This document shows, one piece after another, positions 25,643-35,600 of a stretch of DNA of 64,000 bases. Source of the stretch: Panorpa germanica. Its lineage: Eukaryota; Arthropoda; Insecta; Mecoptera; Panorpidae. The notes beneath the pieces were generated by a model that saw only the letters and a list, made by a program, of their open reading frames with translations, did no database searches and had not been told where the DNA came from. Position numbers and translations under genes: made by a program. The first letter of the stretch is position 1. The number at the start of each line of letters is the position of its first letter. The DNA is taken from NCBI GenBank assembly GCA_963678705.1, contig OY783214.1, positions 9,796,001 to 9,860,000 of the forward strand, written 5' to 3'.

Positions 25643-26640
25643 TTTCAGTGTTCGTTAATACGATTATAATACACGGGACAGTGGTTAAACTGTTCACCAG
25701 GATATAATTATTATTACATTATAATTAAACTACCCAAAATGTTGTTTGTTTTACCATTAGTTCAATTTGCAATCACATTATGTTATCGTCATGTTCATTT
25801 TGTTTAACTGTATGAGTATATACCATGTATACAACGCTTGAACGTGAAAATTTTTCTAATTATGGTAGGACTAGTTTTACCACTACCTTTGTCACCACAC
25901 TTTACAATTTTATATTAATTTGACGGTAAATTCATTAACATATTAATTAAATTTTCTAAATAATTGCCGTCATTTTTGATCAACAAAAACATTTATGTAT
26001 AAGAAATAAAATTCTGTTTATATGCATCTGAGCTATGCATGTCTTCTCCTGCTAAGATATTCATTATTACCTTAACCAAATACAATTGAACTAATGATTG
26101 ATCGATAGTAAAGATCTTACCAATTTTTCAGCTTACGATCACAAAATTCCAAATCAGAAATTCTCACCAGAAGTTACGGGAATATTCGCTTAGAAATTTT
26201 AATGCATTATTGCAATTTTGAAACAAAAACTTATTTAAAAAACCTATGGCGGATACACCTATACAAGGTTTATCTAACACAACAAAAGACGCTTATTACA
26301 TAGACAATGTTACCTAATATACATCGTGTTGTGACCTATTTTACTGCTTTTGAAAAATAAATCTACCTTTTATACATTAGCATACTCAAAAATCATCTTA
26401 AAGACACTTTTCTTTTAAGGATTTATACTTTTTAGAATATAATAAACAAAACGCTTTTAGATTAAATATTATTAGTATATAAGTAGTAGTAAAATCTTAC
26501 ATTAATGCAAAGTAACATTCATGTTTTGTATTCCCAGGAGGTTAAGCGTCTCATTTTGACATGCAACTACTATTATACTTATATTTTTTGAAAATTAACC
26601 TTATTTAAACCTGCCATAGGATTCTTAATGTAACATCTAA
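25643..26640. other. AT-rich intronic stretch, nothing seen
   Basis: No exon, repeat copy or recognisable motif. Confidence 0.35.
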
Positions 26641-26752
26641 GCCCGAGTCGAAATTTTAGACCTATCCTGATCCTAAAATGGATCTTTGCCCCCTTTTCAT
26701 ACTAAAAACAGTAAAGTAAACCTCGTCTCATTCTAAACGTTATTATATGATC
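26641..26752. repeat. Dispersed repeat family R3, copy 2
   Basis: Paralogous to 14870-14980, with the same start GCCCGAGTCGAAATTTTAGAC and the shared phrase GTAAAGTAAACCTCGTCTC. It lies 80 bp before the interrupted MITE. Confidence 0.65.
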
Positions 26753-26834
26753 CTTAATTCTATAGAATTAAGACGATCTTAAATGTAGAAAAGATCAAGG
26801 ACAGCATTAGATCATTGCGCCTTATTGTTAGATA

Positions 26835-26892
26835 TATAGGATCTTTCAACAAGAGCAGTCAGTCATTTAAATCAATATTTCGATGACAGTGG
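26835..26892. mobile_element. MITE R4, left part, split by the retrotransposon
   Basis: TATAGGATCTTTCAACAAGA and the following bases match the left end of the intact copy at 62835. The element is broken after ATTTCGATGACAGTGG, where the LTR begins, and resumes at 32520. This fragment ends with one copy of the GTGG target duplication (26889-26892). Confidence 0.85.
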
Positions 26893-26936
26893 TGATATCA
26901 CCAGTCTCGAGGAGACACAGGATTGTAATACTTAAC

Positions 26937-27134
26937 GCTGATATAAAACACATGTGGGCATGGGAACGGTGCTGGAACCTCGAGAGTGACTCGCGGGAAC
27001 TGGCTGATATAAAACACATGTGGGCATGGGAACGGTGCTGGAACCTCGAGAGTGACTCGCGGGAACTGGCTGATATAAAACACATGTGGGCATGGGAACG
27101 GTGCTGGAACCTCGAGAGTGACTCGCGGGAACTG
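26937..27134 (+). repeat. Three exact 66-bp tandem repeats in the 5' LTR
   Basis: Units start at 26937, 27003 and 27069 and appear identical. Each holds TATAAAA (26942, 27008, 27074), the palindrome CACATGTG and CTCGAG. A partial fourth unit (GAACCTCGAGAGTGACTCG) follows. The same array is in the 3' LTR from 32151. Because 66 is divisible by three, spurious open frames run through it on both strands. Confidence 0.95.
26942..26948 (+). promoter_or_regulatory. TATA box candidates of the LTR promoter (first of three)
   Basis: TATAAAA at 26942-26948, repeated at 27008-27014 and 27074-27080, each followed immediately by CACATGTG, an E-box-like palindrome. Which copy positions the transcription start is unknown. 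The last would give the shortest leader. Confidence 0.5.
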
Positions 27135-27305
27135 GGCTTGAACCTCGAGAGTGACTCGGGTTTGGGCATTCTGACTTACGGCCTCTGACTGGAAGGGTTG
27201 AGCTGATTACATTTTTATAATACTACATATTTAATTTCGGATTTATTACTAATAAATATATTCTTGTTCAATTGATTGTAATGTTTTAATTAAACAACCC
27301 TAACA

Positions 27306-27320
27306 TATCAGAAGTGGGAT
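27306..27320 (+). other. Primer binding site, tRNA-Leu-like
   Basis: TATCAGAAGTGGGAT directly follows the LTR and is complementary to the 3' acceptor/T-arm sequence expected of a leucine tRNA (ending ATCCCACTTCTGATA). The TGG that would pair with the CCA tail is absent, since the LTR ends in ACA. Either the primer is processed or offset, or the tRNA assignment is inexact. Confidence 0.6.
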
Positions 27321-27563
27321 AATACATGAAAATTTTTATTTTTCTAAACCACGCAAAGTGAAAGTGAAAAAAAAAAGGATTTTTCCTTTTTGTATTGACT
27401 GGAGTGCTAAGTGTTTTTATATTACAAACGATTATATCGCTGGTACGGTTATAAACTAAGTGGTTGAATACAGTCGTGTTTTTTTTTATATAAAATTTTA
27501 TATACGAAATAAGAACTTAAAGTATTTTCCTGATTAAATTGTTCGGTTAATATACGAGTGACA

Positions 27564-30356
27564 ATGAGTACTAGCAGCAGATATACACCACCATTGGGTA
27601 CTAGGAGCGATGCAGAGTGGAATGAGATGATGGAAAAAATGCGGCGACTTGAGAGCAGAGTTCATCAACAGGATTTCCGCGGAGATGCTGTTGTACGTGA
27701 TGAGAAGTTAATACCGAAGTTCGATACTAGAAATGAGGAGCAGTTGATTGAGGATTGGGTTGCACAGATAGATAGATTGCGATCACAATATTTCTGGGGT
27801 GAACAGGCTACGGTTCGTTTAGCAGCAGGGCGGTTGGAAGGAATTGCCCGAAGATGGTACGACACGCTTAACAATATTGATATGGGGTGGGAGGAATTTA
27901 AGTGCAAGGTGGTACTGCAATTTAAAAGGGCATTACCATATAACAAATTATTTAGAGACGCGTGTTTGTATGAAGCGGCTGCTGGACAAAAGCTTGCGGA
28001 CTACCACATGGAGAAACTAGAACGGCTTAAGCGGTTAAAATTCGACATGAGTGAGGAGTGCATGATCGAGTTAATTATCGGTGGAATCCCAATTCTCAGT
28101 ATTCAGAGAGATGTCAGATCGGCGAGATGCTCAACAACAAGCGAGCTGTACGGTTATATGAGTGCACTTGGCCGTATGCCAATACAACGGCCAATGTTAA
28201 AACGTCATCACAGAAATGAAGAGGAGCAGACTAATGTTCGCGGAGATCGCAAGTGGAGAAAGACTGACAGCAATAGTACTGGACACAATGCGAGGGATAA
28301 TCGGCGCGACGGAAAAGGTCGAAAAGCTTGCTTCAACTGCGGAGAGACGTCACACTTCATAGCAGAGTGCCCCATTAAAAATAAAGTACAGTGTTTTGAA
28401 TGCAAGCAGTATGGGCATGTGAAGAAGGAGTGCCCCAGAGCACCGTCAACACGTAATGTAAGTACCGTAGATAGTGCGGCATCTAACCCATATATTTTAA
28501 AATCGTATATCAATAATAAAAAGGTTAAGTGTTTAATTGACACGGGAAGTTCATGTACATTAATAAAAAAATCAATAGTTAATATGTTGAAACTAAAAAT
28601 ATGTGAGGATAATGTAAAGCGTGTTTTACATAGTTTTACTGGCGCCACAGTATGCAGTAATACAATAACAAAAATACTAATCTGCGTAAGTGAAGCTGAG
28701 GCGGAAGTTACTGCAGTTGTATTAGATGATAAGTGGATGATTCATGACTTAATAATTGGATGTGACTATTTAAACAAACCCAACATAACAGTGAGCAGTG
28801 CTAACGGACGTGTAGTAATACGATCCATGAGACTAGTAAAAGAACAGTGTATGAATATCACAGATGTTGTGTCAGGTTATGGAATACACATTGACAATAT
28901 AACATTCGGAGACATTCCCATAAACGATAAAGTTAAGTGCGTTAATTTATTAAAGGAATATAAAAAATGTGTTGCGCTTACGCTGGGTGACATTGGAAAA
29001 ACGCAGGCTGCAACATTAGAAATTAAGTGCATAACAGATGAACCGGTGACACATAGACCGTATAGGCTACCTGTAGTAGAGAGGGAGGCAGTAAATAAAA
29101 TGATAAAGGAGCTACTAGATAATAACATTATAAGATCTTCACATTCATCATATGCCAGCCCTATTATTATGGTTAAGAAGAAAGAAGGTGATTACCGTAT
29201 GTGTATAGACTATCGGAGGTTAAATGCAATAATAATAAAAGATTGTTATCCGCTGCCTTTGATCGATGACCAAATTGATAAATTGGGAAATAATATATAT
29301 TTTACGGGGCTCGATCTAGCTTCAGGTTTTTATCAAGTACCCGTGGATGAAAATTCAATCGCAAAAACAGCTTTCGTCGTGCCTGATGGGCAATATGAAT
29401 TTTTGCGTATGCCAATGGGAATTTCTACGGCACCAAGTGTTTTTCAAAGACTTGTAAATAAAGTGTTAGGACCATTAAAAGATTCAATAGCTTTTCCATA
29501 CATGGATGACATTATAATTCCGTCTAAATCAGTTCCTGAAGGTTTAGAACGGTTAAAGCAAGTGTTACACGTGTTACGAGAAAATGGATTAACGTTAAAA
29601 TTATCAAAGTGCTCATTTCTTAAAACGAAAATTGACTATTTGGGACGTGAAATTAGTGCTCAGGGAGTGCGACCGGGGAAAAGAAAGATTGAAGCAGTGC
29701 AAAAAATGTTAGAACCAAAAACTGTGAAAGGGGTAAAACAATTCTTAGGACTCACTGGATATTTTCGTAAATTTGTGCATAAATATGCAGAAATTGCAGA
29801 ACCTTTATCGTCACTGACAAGAAATCATGTAAATTGGAGTTGGGGACAGTCGCAACAAAAAGCATTTGATACGTTAAAAACAGCGCTGACTACGAGACCC
29901 ATTTTGAGTATATTTGATCCTGCATACGAGACAGAGTTACATACAGACGCTAGTTCATTAGGGGTAGGAGCTATGTTACTACAATTTATAGAAAAGGAGA
30001 AGAAAGTAGTGGCATATTTTAGCAAACAAACAACAGCGGATCAACGCCATTATCATTCTTACGAATTAGAAACTATGGCTGTAGTGTTGGCCCTGAAGCA
30101 CTTCAGAGTGTATTTACTAGGGTTGAAATTTAAAGTGGTAACAGACTGTAACGCCTTGAGGACTACCTTTACAAAGAAAGATTTAATACCGAGAGTAGGA
30201 CGGTGGTGGCTGGAGGTTCAAGATTTTAACTTTGAGATCGAATATAGGTCAGGTTCCAGAATGACACACGTGGACGCATTAAGCCGGAATCCTATTATAG
30301 AATGTGAAATAAATGCTATTAATTTGACAGAAGCTGACTGGATAGTAGCGGCATAA
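27564..30356 (+). CDS. Gag-protease-reverse transcriptase-RNase H polyprotein of the Ty3/gypsy element
   Basis: Starts at ATG 27564 (a GTG two codons earlier is not needed). About 930 residues. Residue positions counted from the GTG: a Gag region (about 50-210) containing the WEEFK and LADYH blocks of retrotransposon Gag; two CCHC zinc knuckles (258-271 and 279-292); aspartic protease with DTGS at 328-331; reverse transcriptase about 500-690 with the catalytic YMDD box at 648-651; RNase H about 790-910 with TDAS (D797), YELE, VTDCNAL and HVDALSR. It copies the genomic RNA into cDNA inside cytoplasmic particles. Gag and Pol are in one frame with no frameshift. The frame closes at TAA 30354-30356, before the integrase normally fused to it. 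The stop is the only lesion found in the frame. Confidence 0.95.
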   Translation: MSTSSRYTPPLGTRSDAEWNEMMEKMRRLESRVHQQDFRGDAVVRDEKLIPKFDTRNEEQLIEDWVAQIDRLRSQYFWGEQATVRLAAGRLEGIARRWYDTLNNIDMGWEEFKCKVVLQFKRALPYNKLFRDACLYEAAAGQKLADYHMEKLERLKRLKFDMSEECMIELIIGGIPILSIQRDVRSARCSTTSELYGYMSALGRMPIQRPMLKRHHRNEEEQTNVRGDRKWRKTDSNSTGHNARDNRRDGKGRKACFNCGETSHFIAECPIKNKVQCFECKQYGHVKKECPRAPSTRNVSTVDSAASNPYILKSYINNKKVKCLIDTGSSCTLIKKSIVNMLKLKICEDNVKRVLHSFTGATVCSNTITKILICVSEAEAEVTAVVLDDKWMIHDLIIGCDYLNKPNITVSSANGRVVIRSMRLVKEQCMNITDVVSGYGIHIDNITFGDIPINDKVKCVNLLKEYKKCVALTLGDIGKTQAATLEIKCITDEPVTHRPYRLPVVEREAVNKMIKELLDNNIIRSSHSSYASPIIMVKKKEGDYRMCIDYRRLNAIIIKDCYPLPLIDDQIDKLGNNIYFTGLDLASGFYQVPVDENSIAKTAFVVPDGQYEFLRMPMGISTAPSVFQRLVNKVLGPLKDSIAFPYMDDIIIPSKSVPEGLERLKQVLHVLRENGLTLKLSKCSFLKTKIDYLGREISAQGVRPGKRKIEAVQKMLEPKTVKGVKQFLGLTGYFRKFVHKYAEIAEPLSSLTRNHVNWSWGQSQQKAFDTLKTALTTRPILSIFDPAYETELHTDASSLGVGAMLLQFIEKEKKVVAYFSKQTTADQRHYHSYELETMAVVLALKHFRVYLLGLKFKVVTDCNALRTTFTKKDLIPRVGRWWLEVQDFNFEIEYRSGSRMTHVDALSRNPIIECEINAINLTEADWIVAA

Positions 30357-31559
30357 CTACAGGATGAACAATTATTACATATACGTAAAATGTTAGGTGG
30401 GAAGAGTACGGGGGAAACAAAACAGTATTTTACGGATTATGAACTGAAAAATGGAAGACTTTTTAGAAAACTGAAAAATGGAGTTAAGCTGTGGGTTGTA
30501 CCTAAAAGTGCGCGATGGCAGATTTGCAGACTATGCCATGATGAAACAGGTCATTTTAGTATTGAAAAAACGTTGCATAAAATACGTGAGAATTATTGGT
30601 TTGCTGGCATGAAAAAGTTTGTTACAAAATACGTCACAGCATGTTTAAGCTGTGCGTACTACAAGTCAGCAGGAGGCAAAAAACAAGGCGAGTTATTTCC
30701 GATAAAAAAGGTCGCTGTACCATTTCACACTATACATATAGACCACCTGGGACCTTTCGAGACTAGCAAAAAGGGAAATAAATATTTACTTGTGATAGTG
30801 GAAGCATTTACAAAATTCATACTTATCGAACCAGTGAAAAGTCAAAAGACAAGACACGTTACTAAAGTACTAATGGGATATAACACATTATTCGGTGTGC
30901 CACAAAGAATAATAAGTGACCGTGGTACTGCCTTTACTTCGAAATCATTTAAAATATATTGTGAGACATATGGGATTAAGCATGTTCTTAATGCAGTAGC
31001 AACACCAAGGGCTAACGGACAATGTGAAAGATATAATAGAACAATAGTGAGTGCGTTATCAACAATGAGTTGTGGTGAGGAGGAAAATAAATGGGACACA
31101 TTCGTGAAAAAAGTACAGAGTGCAATAAACTGTACCTACAACAAGGGTATCGCAACTACGCCAATACAAGCTTTAATCGGCTGTCGAACAACAAGCGTAG
31201 CAGAGGCGTCACTACTGCATTCAATACGAAACGAGTTAGAACGATGTGATCTAGTGGAACTTCGAAGCGTCATAGACCAGCATATCACAGAAGATCAAAG
31301 AAAACAAAAATTACGTTTCGATAAAACAAGAAAAGCAGCTCGCAAATACGACGTTGAAGACTTGGTACTCGTTCAAATTACCGGCGATACTGCACATTGC
31401 GACAGCCGTAAACTACACCCAAAATTCAAAGGGCCGTTTAAAGTCGTCACAGTCCTGCCAAACGACAGATATGCTGTTCTTAACATGCGCGAAGGTGCAC
31501 GTAAGAATTTGAGCATAATATCAGCGGATAAAATGAAGTCATGGATCTCCACTATGTAA
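30357..31559 (+). CDS. Integrase, continuing in frame after the TAA
   Basis: Open from the codon after the TAA to the stop at 31557-31559 (400 codons); the first ATG is at 30390. Residue numbers from that ATG: N-terminal HHCC zinc domain (H50, H55, C85, C88); rve catalytic core with D118, D177 and E213, the standard D-D-35-E spacing; GQCERYNR around the glutamate; and a C-terminal GPY/F-type module (KLHPKFKGPFKVV). It inserts the cDNA into chromosomes. The codons just after the TAA read LQDEQLLHIRK, which belongs to the usual RNaseH-integrase linker, so the two frames are one ancestral polyprotein. All catalytic residues are intact. How it would be translated is unclear: readthrough, reinitiation at 30390, or not at all. 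Confidence 0.93.
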   Translation, partial: LQDEQLLHIRKMLGGKSTGETKQYFTDYELKNGRLFRKLKNGVKLWVVPKSARWQICRLCHDETGHFSIEKTLHKIRENYWFAGMKKFVTKYVTACLSCAYYKSAGGKKQGELFPIKKVAVPFHTIHIDHLGPFETSKKGNKYLLVIVEAFTKFILIEPVKSQKTRHVTKVLMGYNTLFGVPQRIISDRGTAFTSKSFKIYCETYGIKHVLNAVATPRANGQCERYNRTIVSALSTMSCGEEENKWDTFVKKVQSAINCTYNKGIATTPIQALIGCRTTSVAEASLLHSIRNELERCDLVELRSVIDQHITEDQRKQKLRFDKTRKAARKYDVEDLVLVQITGDTAHCDSRKLHPKFKGPFKVVTVLPNDRYAVLNMREGARKNLSIISADKMKSWISTM

Positions 31560-31574
31560 AGCAAATCAATTCAG

Positions 31575-31632
31575 GTTGTGTCATATGTTGTGAAATGGTT
31601 GTATGACTAGCTACAATCATATATGACACAAC
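31575..31632. repeat. Inverted repeat, 12-bp perfect arms, 15 bp after the integrase stop
   Basis: GTTGTGTCATAT (31575-31586) and ATATGACACAAC (31621-31632) are exact complements, and part of the 34-bp interior (GGTTGTA / TACAATC) pairs as well, extending the hairpin. It could be an RNA structure in the 3' untranslated part of the transcript. Confidence 0.75.
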
Positions 31633-32071
31633 GTATCACAGGAATTGATGGTGAATTAGGCGTGGGCCGAAATTCATGAAGCTAATCCTTCGTGTTATAT
31701 TGTAGACCTATGATGACGGTAAATGTCGGTCTGTGGACAGTATAGCATGAGGTAGTGATTATGTCTAAAGGCGGAAACGCCGATATTCATAATTAAGAGG
31801 GATACAGGTCGGGACAGGGGTGGAGGACCTGTATTCATGTGATGTTGACATGTTGTATTTTGGGTGGGCCAATTCTGGTGCCTATGTAAAATGGAACGTG
31901 AGTGTTGGTTATTTTTGAGTGAAGGCTTCTGCAGGGCCGGAAATTCATAAAGTCCAATACGAAATTTTTAAACGACATGTGGATAATGGATAGTTGGACA
32001 CAACTGCTTCATTATTTTACATACGTCTACATTTCTGTTTTCTATCGTTATTTTTGTTATTACAGTAACCC

Positions 32072-32087
32072 AGGGCGGGGACGCCCT
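32072..32087 (+). other. GC stem-loop 20 bp before the 3' LTR
   Basis: AGGGCG-GGGA-CGCCCT, a 6-bp perfect stem with a 4-base purine loop, in otherwise AT-rich DNA. It lies where the polypurine plus-strand primer of a retrotransposon is expected. Its GCGGGGA is the only short purine run nearby, so a role in plus-strand priming is possible but unproven. Confidence 0.6.
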
Positions 32088-32106
32088 AACCGTCAGGTTG
32101 GCCGAG

Positions 32107-32519
32107 TGATATCACCAGTCTCGAGGAGACACAGGATTGTAATACTTAACGCTGATATAAAACACATGTGGGCATGGGAACGGTGCTGGAACCTCGAGAG
32201 TGACTCGCGGGAACTGGCTGATATAAAACACATGTGGGCATGGGAACGGTGCTGGAACCTCGAGAGTGACTCGCGGGAACTGGCTGATATAAAACACATG
32301 TGGGCATGGGAACGGTGCTGGAACCTCGAGAGTGACTCGCGGGAACTGGGCTTGAACCTCGAGAGTGACTCGGGTTTGGGCATTCTGACTTACGGCCTCT
32401 GACTGGAAGGGTTGAGCTGATTACATTTTTATAATACTACATATTTAATTTCGGATTTATTACTAATAAATATATTCTTGTTCAATTGATTGTAATGTTT
32501 TAATTAAACAACCCTAACA
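32107..32519 (+). repeat. 3' long terminal repeat
   Basis: 413 bp, identical by eye to the 5' LTR, including three 66-bp units starting at 32151, 32217 and 32283. AATAAA at 32465-32470 is the likely polyadenylation signal of the element's transcript. Followed by GTGG, the second target-site copy. Confidence 0.95.
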
Positions 32520-32654
32520 GTGGTGATATTTATATTTTAATCTAAAGTACAAACACTGAAGTTAGTAATGAAACTCAATATCTGTCAAATGTCACCGAAA
32601 TATTGTGTTTTTTTTATTGATTTAAAATGATCGCTCTTGTTGGCAGACCCTATA
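32520..32654. mobile_element. MITE R4, right part, split by the retrotransposon
   Basis: Begins with the duplicated GTGG and continues with ATTTTAATCTAAAGTACAAAC and GTCAAATGTCACCGAAATAT, matching 62879-63017. It ends in AGACCCTATA, the inverted counterpart of the left end TATAGGATCT. Together the two parts restore an element of about 190 bp. Confidence 0.85.
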
Positions 32655-35600
32655 CACTCATATACGTATTGTTTCTCCTTCAACAATATAGTACACTATG
32701 TTAAATTATAATAATCTAAACAAGCATCAACGGAAGTAATATAATCATCTAATGCCATCTGACATATTATACTCGTTCAACTCTGCCACGATCTAGCTCT
32801 CTATTTCACTCGATTTTATATTTGTATATTTAATGGAATTAGGAGTGAAATACGAGTAAATAGCTCAGGATAAAGATTATAATGGCATATACAAATCACG
32901 GTACAGCCATCAATCTTGTTGAATATAACGGATTAACCCGGCGTGACGTCATGACGATGACGCTCACGATGGCGCCTTTGTGAATATGTTAACTTTATAC
33001 GAATTTATCGGTGTTAATGTATGTAAATACACTTATGGTTCTTGGTGTATTTAAAGTGTAAGTGTTATCTAGACCGGCCCAAGTGCATTTAAAGGGGCTT
33101 TAATAAGTGGCGTTAATCTTATGAATTTTCTCATTTGTTGTGCTTTTTTACCTGTGAAAAGATGTAAAAACATTCATTCGTAATAATGTCCGAATATAGT
33201 GTTATCAATTGAAGATAACCATCCGAAGTTACTGGCAAAATCCATGTAGTCAAGTCTTATAACAAAAAAGCTAATAATAAAACAACATTACAGACTTGTT
33301 GAGAAACAAAACTAAAACTCTAGCAAATGTCTAGCAAAATATCTTCAATTCTTCTAGAAAATATATTATTAAGTGAATACATATTTTTAGATCTTTCTCT
33401 CTAAATCAAGTTATATTTTGGTAGTTTCACATCAATCACATGACCCATAAATGTCAAAAACGTAATTCAATAAACTTGCAATACCTAACACAATTGTCAA
33501 CCCTCCCGGCCCCCTTCGCCATACCACCTGAATCCCGTCAAGAGCACAAAGGAGCAATGTTACGAATGACGAACATAATAAATGTTCGATTACGTGTATT
33601 ATTATATATTTACATTATTTCAAGTTAGACTAAGGATACACTGCAAATAAAAATCACGCGGAAATAAACTTAATTTTGCATTTAAAATATTCAGTGCGTT
33701 CCGAAGTGCTAATTATTACCGCGTGATTCTTATTTCGCAGTGCACTACCCTTTGTATTAATGTATATGTATGTATACTATCATATATGTATATATTTATC
33801 TATTTATCTGGCAGGTATAACTGTATCTTAAATGAAATACTCCTCAAGAATAAAATTGTCTTGTAGTGCGAGGTTTACACTTGCTAGATTACTACAAGTT
33901 AATTAAAGTGTTACATTGCGTTAAATTTTTTACTTAAATTAAGTGTAAGTAAGTGTTCTACACTGAAAAGTTAATTGTAGTCCTTATACTTCTAATTCAA
34001 CTTTATCTTTCGTTATAAAAACTGCACATCTCCAATTTATTTATATGTAGTTACAAGTCTGATGGCTGATGTATATTGGTATTGTTACTACTAATAATTT
34101 CTTATTCATGTAGAAAAAATGTTACAAGCCGTTTCTTTTCCTAAAAAAAAAAACTCCATCAAATATTGATACAATCAAACCCAATATGTTTTTTTAGCGA
34201 TAATTTATCTTATGTTATGAAAGAGAGACAATATTTTTTATATAAATATAATTTATGTATGTGTGTGTACTTTGTGGTATACTTCACGTAAGCAGAAAGA
34301 AGATCCTCGTCACTCTGTTCTGTATGTATTCTGTATTCTCGTTTTATCTATTCCAGTTATCGCAACTACTATACCCGTTCACTATATACCATAGTCGTCG
34401 TGTGGTATATAGTGGTAACCGTCTGTCACTCAATTCTCATACCAATTCTGAAAACTTCATATCACTATCATATGAAGATATATGCTCGTACACACATGTA
34501 ACTAGATCGTAAAATACACACTTGTATTTATATAACTTACCCGTTAAAGTTACATGTATTAAAGACTAAAAGTTTTCCATTAATATAACAGCAATAATTT
34601 AGATTAATATAATATTACATAAAATTAAAAATATACCAAAATATTACCAGAAATAATTAGGATTTACTAATTACAAATCATAAGCTGGTATTGGTACTAT
34701 AGTATTTATTAACATATATAACTGAATAGAAAGGCTGTTATATAATGAATATCATCTGGCAGTGCCTTAGAACAGACGCAATAAGTTCTCACCCTTTCCA
34801 AAGTTCAAATTACGTCACTGTCTCAGGCGGAGCTTCATACGCATTCCAGAGCTGTTTATGTTAAGATAATACTGAAGCCAGAGTAGCACCGGGGTTATGT
34901 TAAAAGTCTTAGAGTGCCATGTCGCTAACAATGTTATTATTCATATCATTGTAATAAATGAAAATGACCATAATAAAACAAGATAGAAAAGGAAATATGT
35001 TAATCGCGATTTTCTCGAAACCATATTCAAAATCGTTATGCAATGTATCTCAAAAACTAATCATCAGATCAAGTTATTCTAAGATCTAAAAAGTGCTAGG
35101 CACTTTCAACATTTATACTAGATATATTCGTATTTAAATTGAAAACGCCCATCGTAAATGCAACCGACCCTGTAATTTATTTCTTTCATTACTTTATTAC
35201 AATCTCATTATAATGCAATGAGATTGTACGTTATACTTTTGTTCCATGAATAAAATCCAAGCGTTCTTCATTTAAAGTTTTTTGAATACTGACTACCTTA
35301 TTAAGATGCTAAAAAGTTATATCTTGACTTAGTTACTGTCAAAAGATTCTTCTTGATAAACGTAACGTCTTTTATGTCAAGTTACGTATACACATTGCGC
35401 CTGGTATACAGTTGGACGTTTATTCATTGTTTAATGCATTTATTATATACGGTGTAGCTGTCTGTACTAGCAGCACTCTGTAAGTACTAGTATACCACCC
35501 ACACATGTACCACCCATTACCTCCTACTACTCCACTTTCGTTACTCGAGTTACAGGGTGACTACATGTTACCCCTAATGTATCTTCGTTCCCTTAGACTT

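Larger units (their letters stand above)
26893..27305 (+). repeat. 5' long terminal repeat
   Basis: 413 bp, starting TGATATCACCAGTCTC and ending AACCCTAACA apart from base-level boundary uncertainty. It drives transcription of the element. It contains three 66-bp repeats each with a TATAAAA, and a polyadenylation signal AATAAA at 27251-27256 followed by GT-rich sequence. Matches 32107-32519 without a difference that I can see. Confidence 0.95.
31560..32106 (+). other. Non-coding 3' region of the retrotransposon
   Basis: About 550 bp with no env-like or other frame. It contains an imperfect long inverted repeat just after integrase and a compact GC hairpin before the 3' LTR (listed separately). 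No classical uninterrupted polypurine tract touches the LTR; the last bases are GTCAGGTTGGCCGAG. Confidence 0.8.
26893..32519 (+). mobile_element. Complete Ty3/gypsy LTR retrotransposon, 5,627 bp, without env
   Basis: Layout: 413-bp LTR, tRNA-Leu-like primer site, gag-protease-RT-RNaseH frame, an in-frame TAA, integrase frame, about 550 bp of non-coding sequence, second LTR. The domain order RT-RNaseH-integrase defines Ty3/gypsy (Metaviridae). The LTRs start TG and end CA, read identical throughout by eye, and are flanked by a 4-bp duplication GTGG (26889-26892 and 32520-32523). No envelope-like frame follows integrase. Identical LTRs indicate a very recent insertion, yet the polyprotein is interrupted once. 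The exact clade within Ty3/gypsy cannot be decided without a tree. Confidence 0.95.

Noticed and set aside
26889-26898. Ten-base direct repeat GTGGTGATAT as the target duplication
   Set aside because: TGATAT is the start of the LTR itself (also present at 32107 after CCGAG), so only GTGG is duplicated target.
26937-27134. Regular repeats suggesting a CRISPR array
   Set aside because: The units are adjacent with no unique spacers, lie in an LTR, and the genome is eukaryotic.
26867-27188. Open frames of about 100 codons on both strands over the 5' LTR, and again at 31977-32402 over the 3' LTR
   Set aside because: They arise because the 66-bp repeat length is a multiple of three and lacks stops. 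They repeat one peptide unit and have no family resemblance.
28208-28648. Antisense frame of 146 codons inside gag-pol
   Set aside because: Shadow of the strongly coding plus strand, with no motif of its own.
31560-32106. Possible envelope gene of an errantivirus-like element
   Set aside because: No frame of useful length, signal peptide or membrane segment is present.
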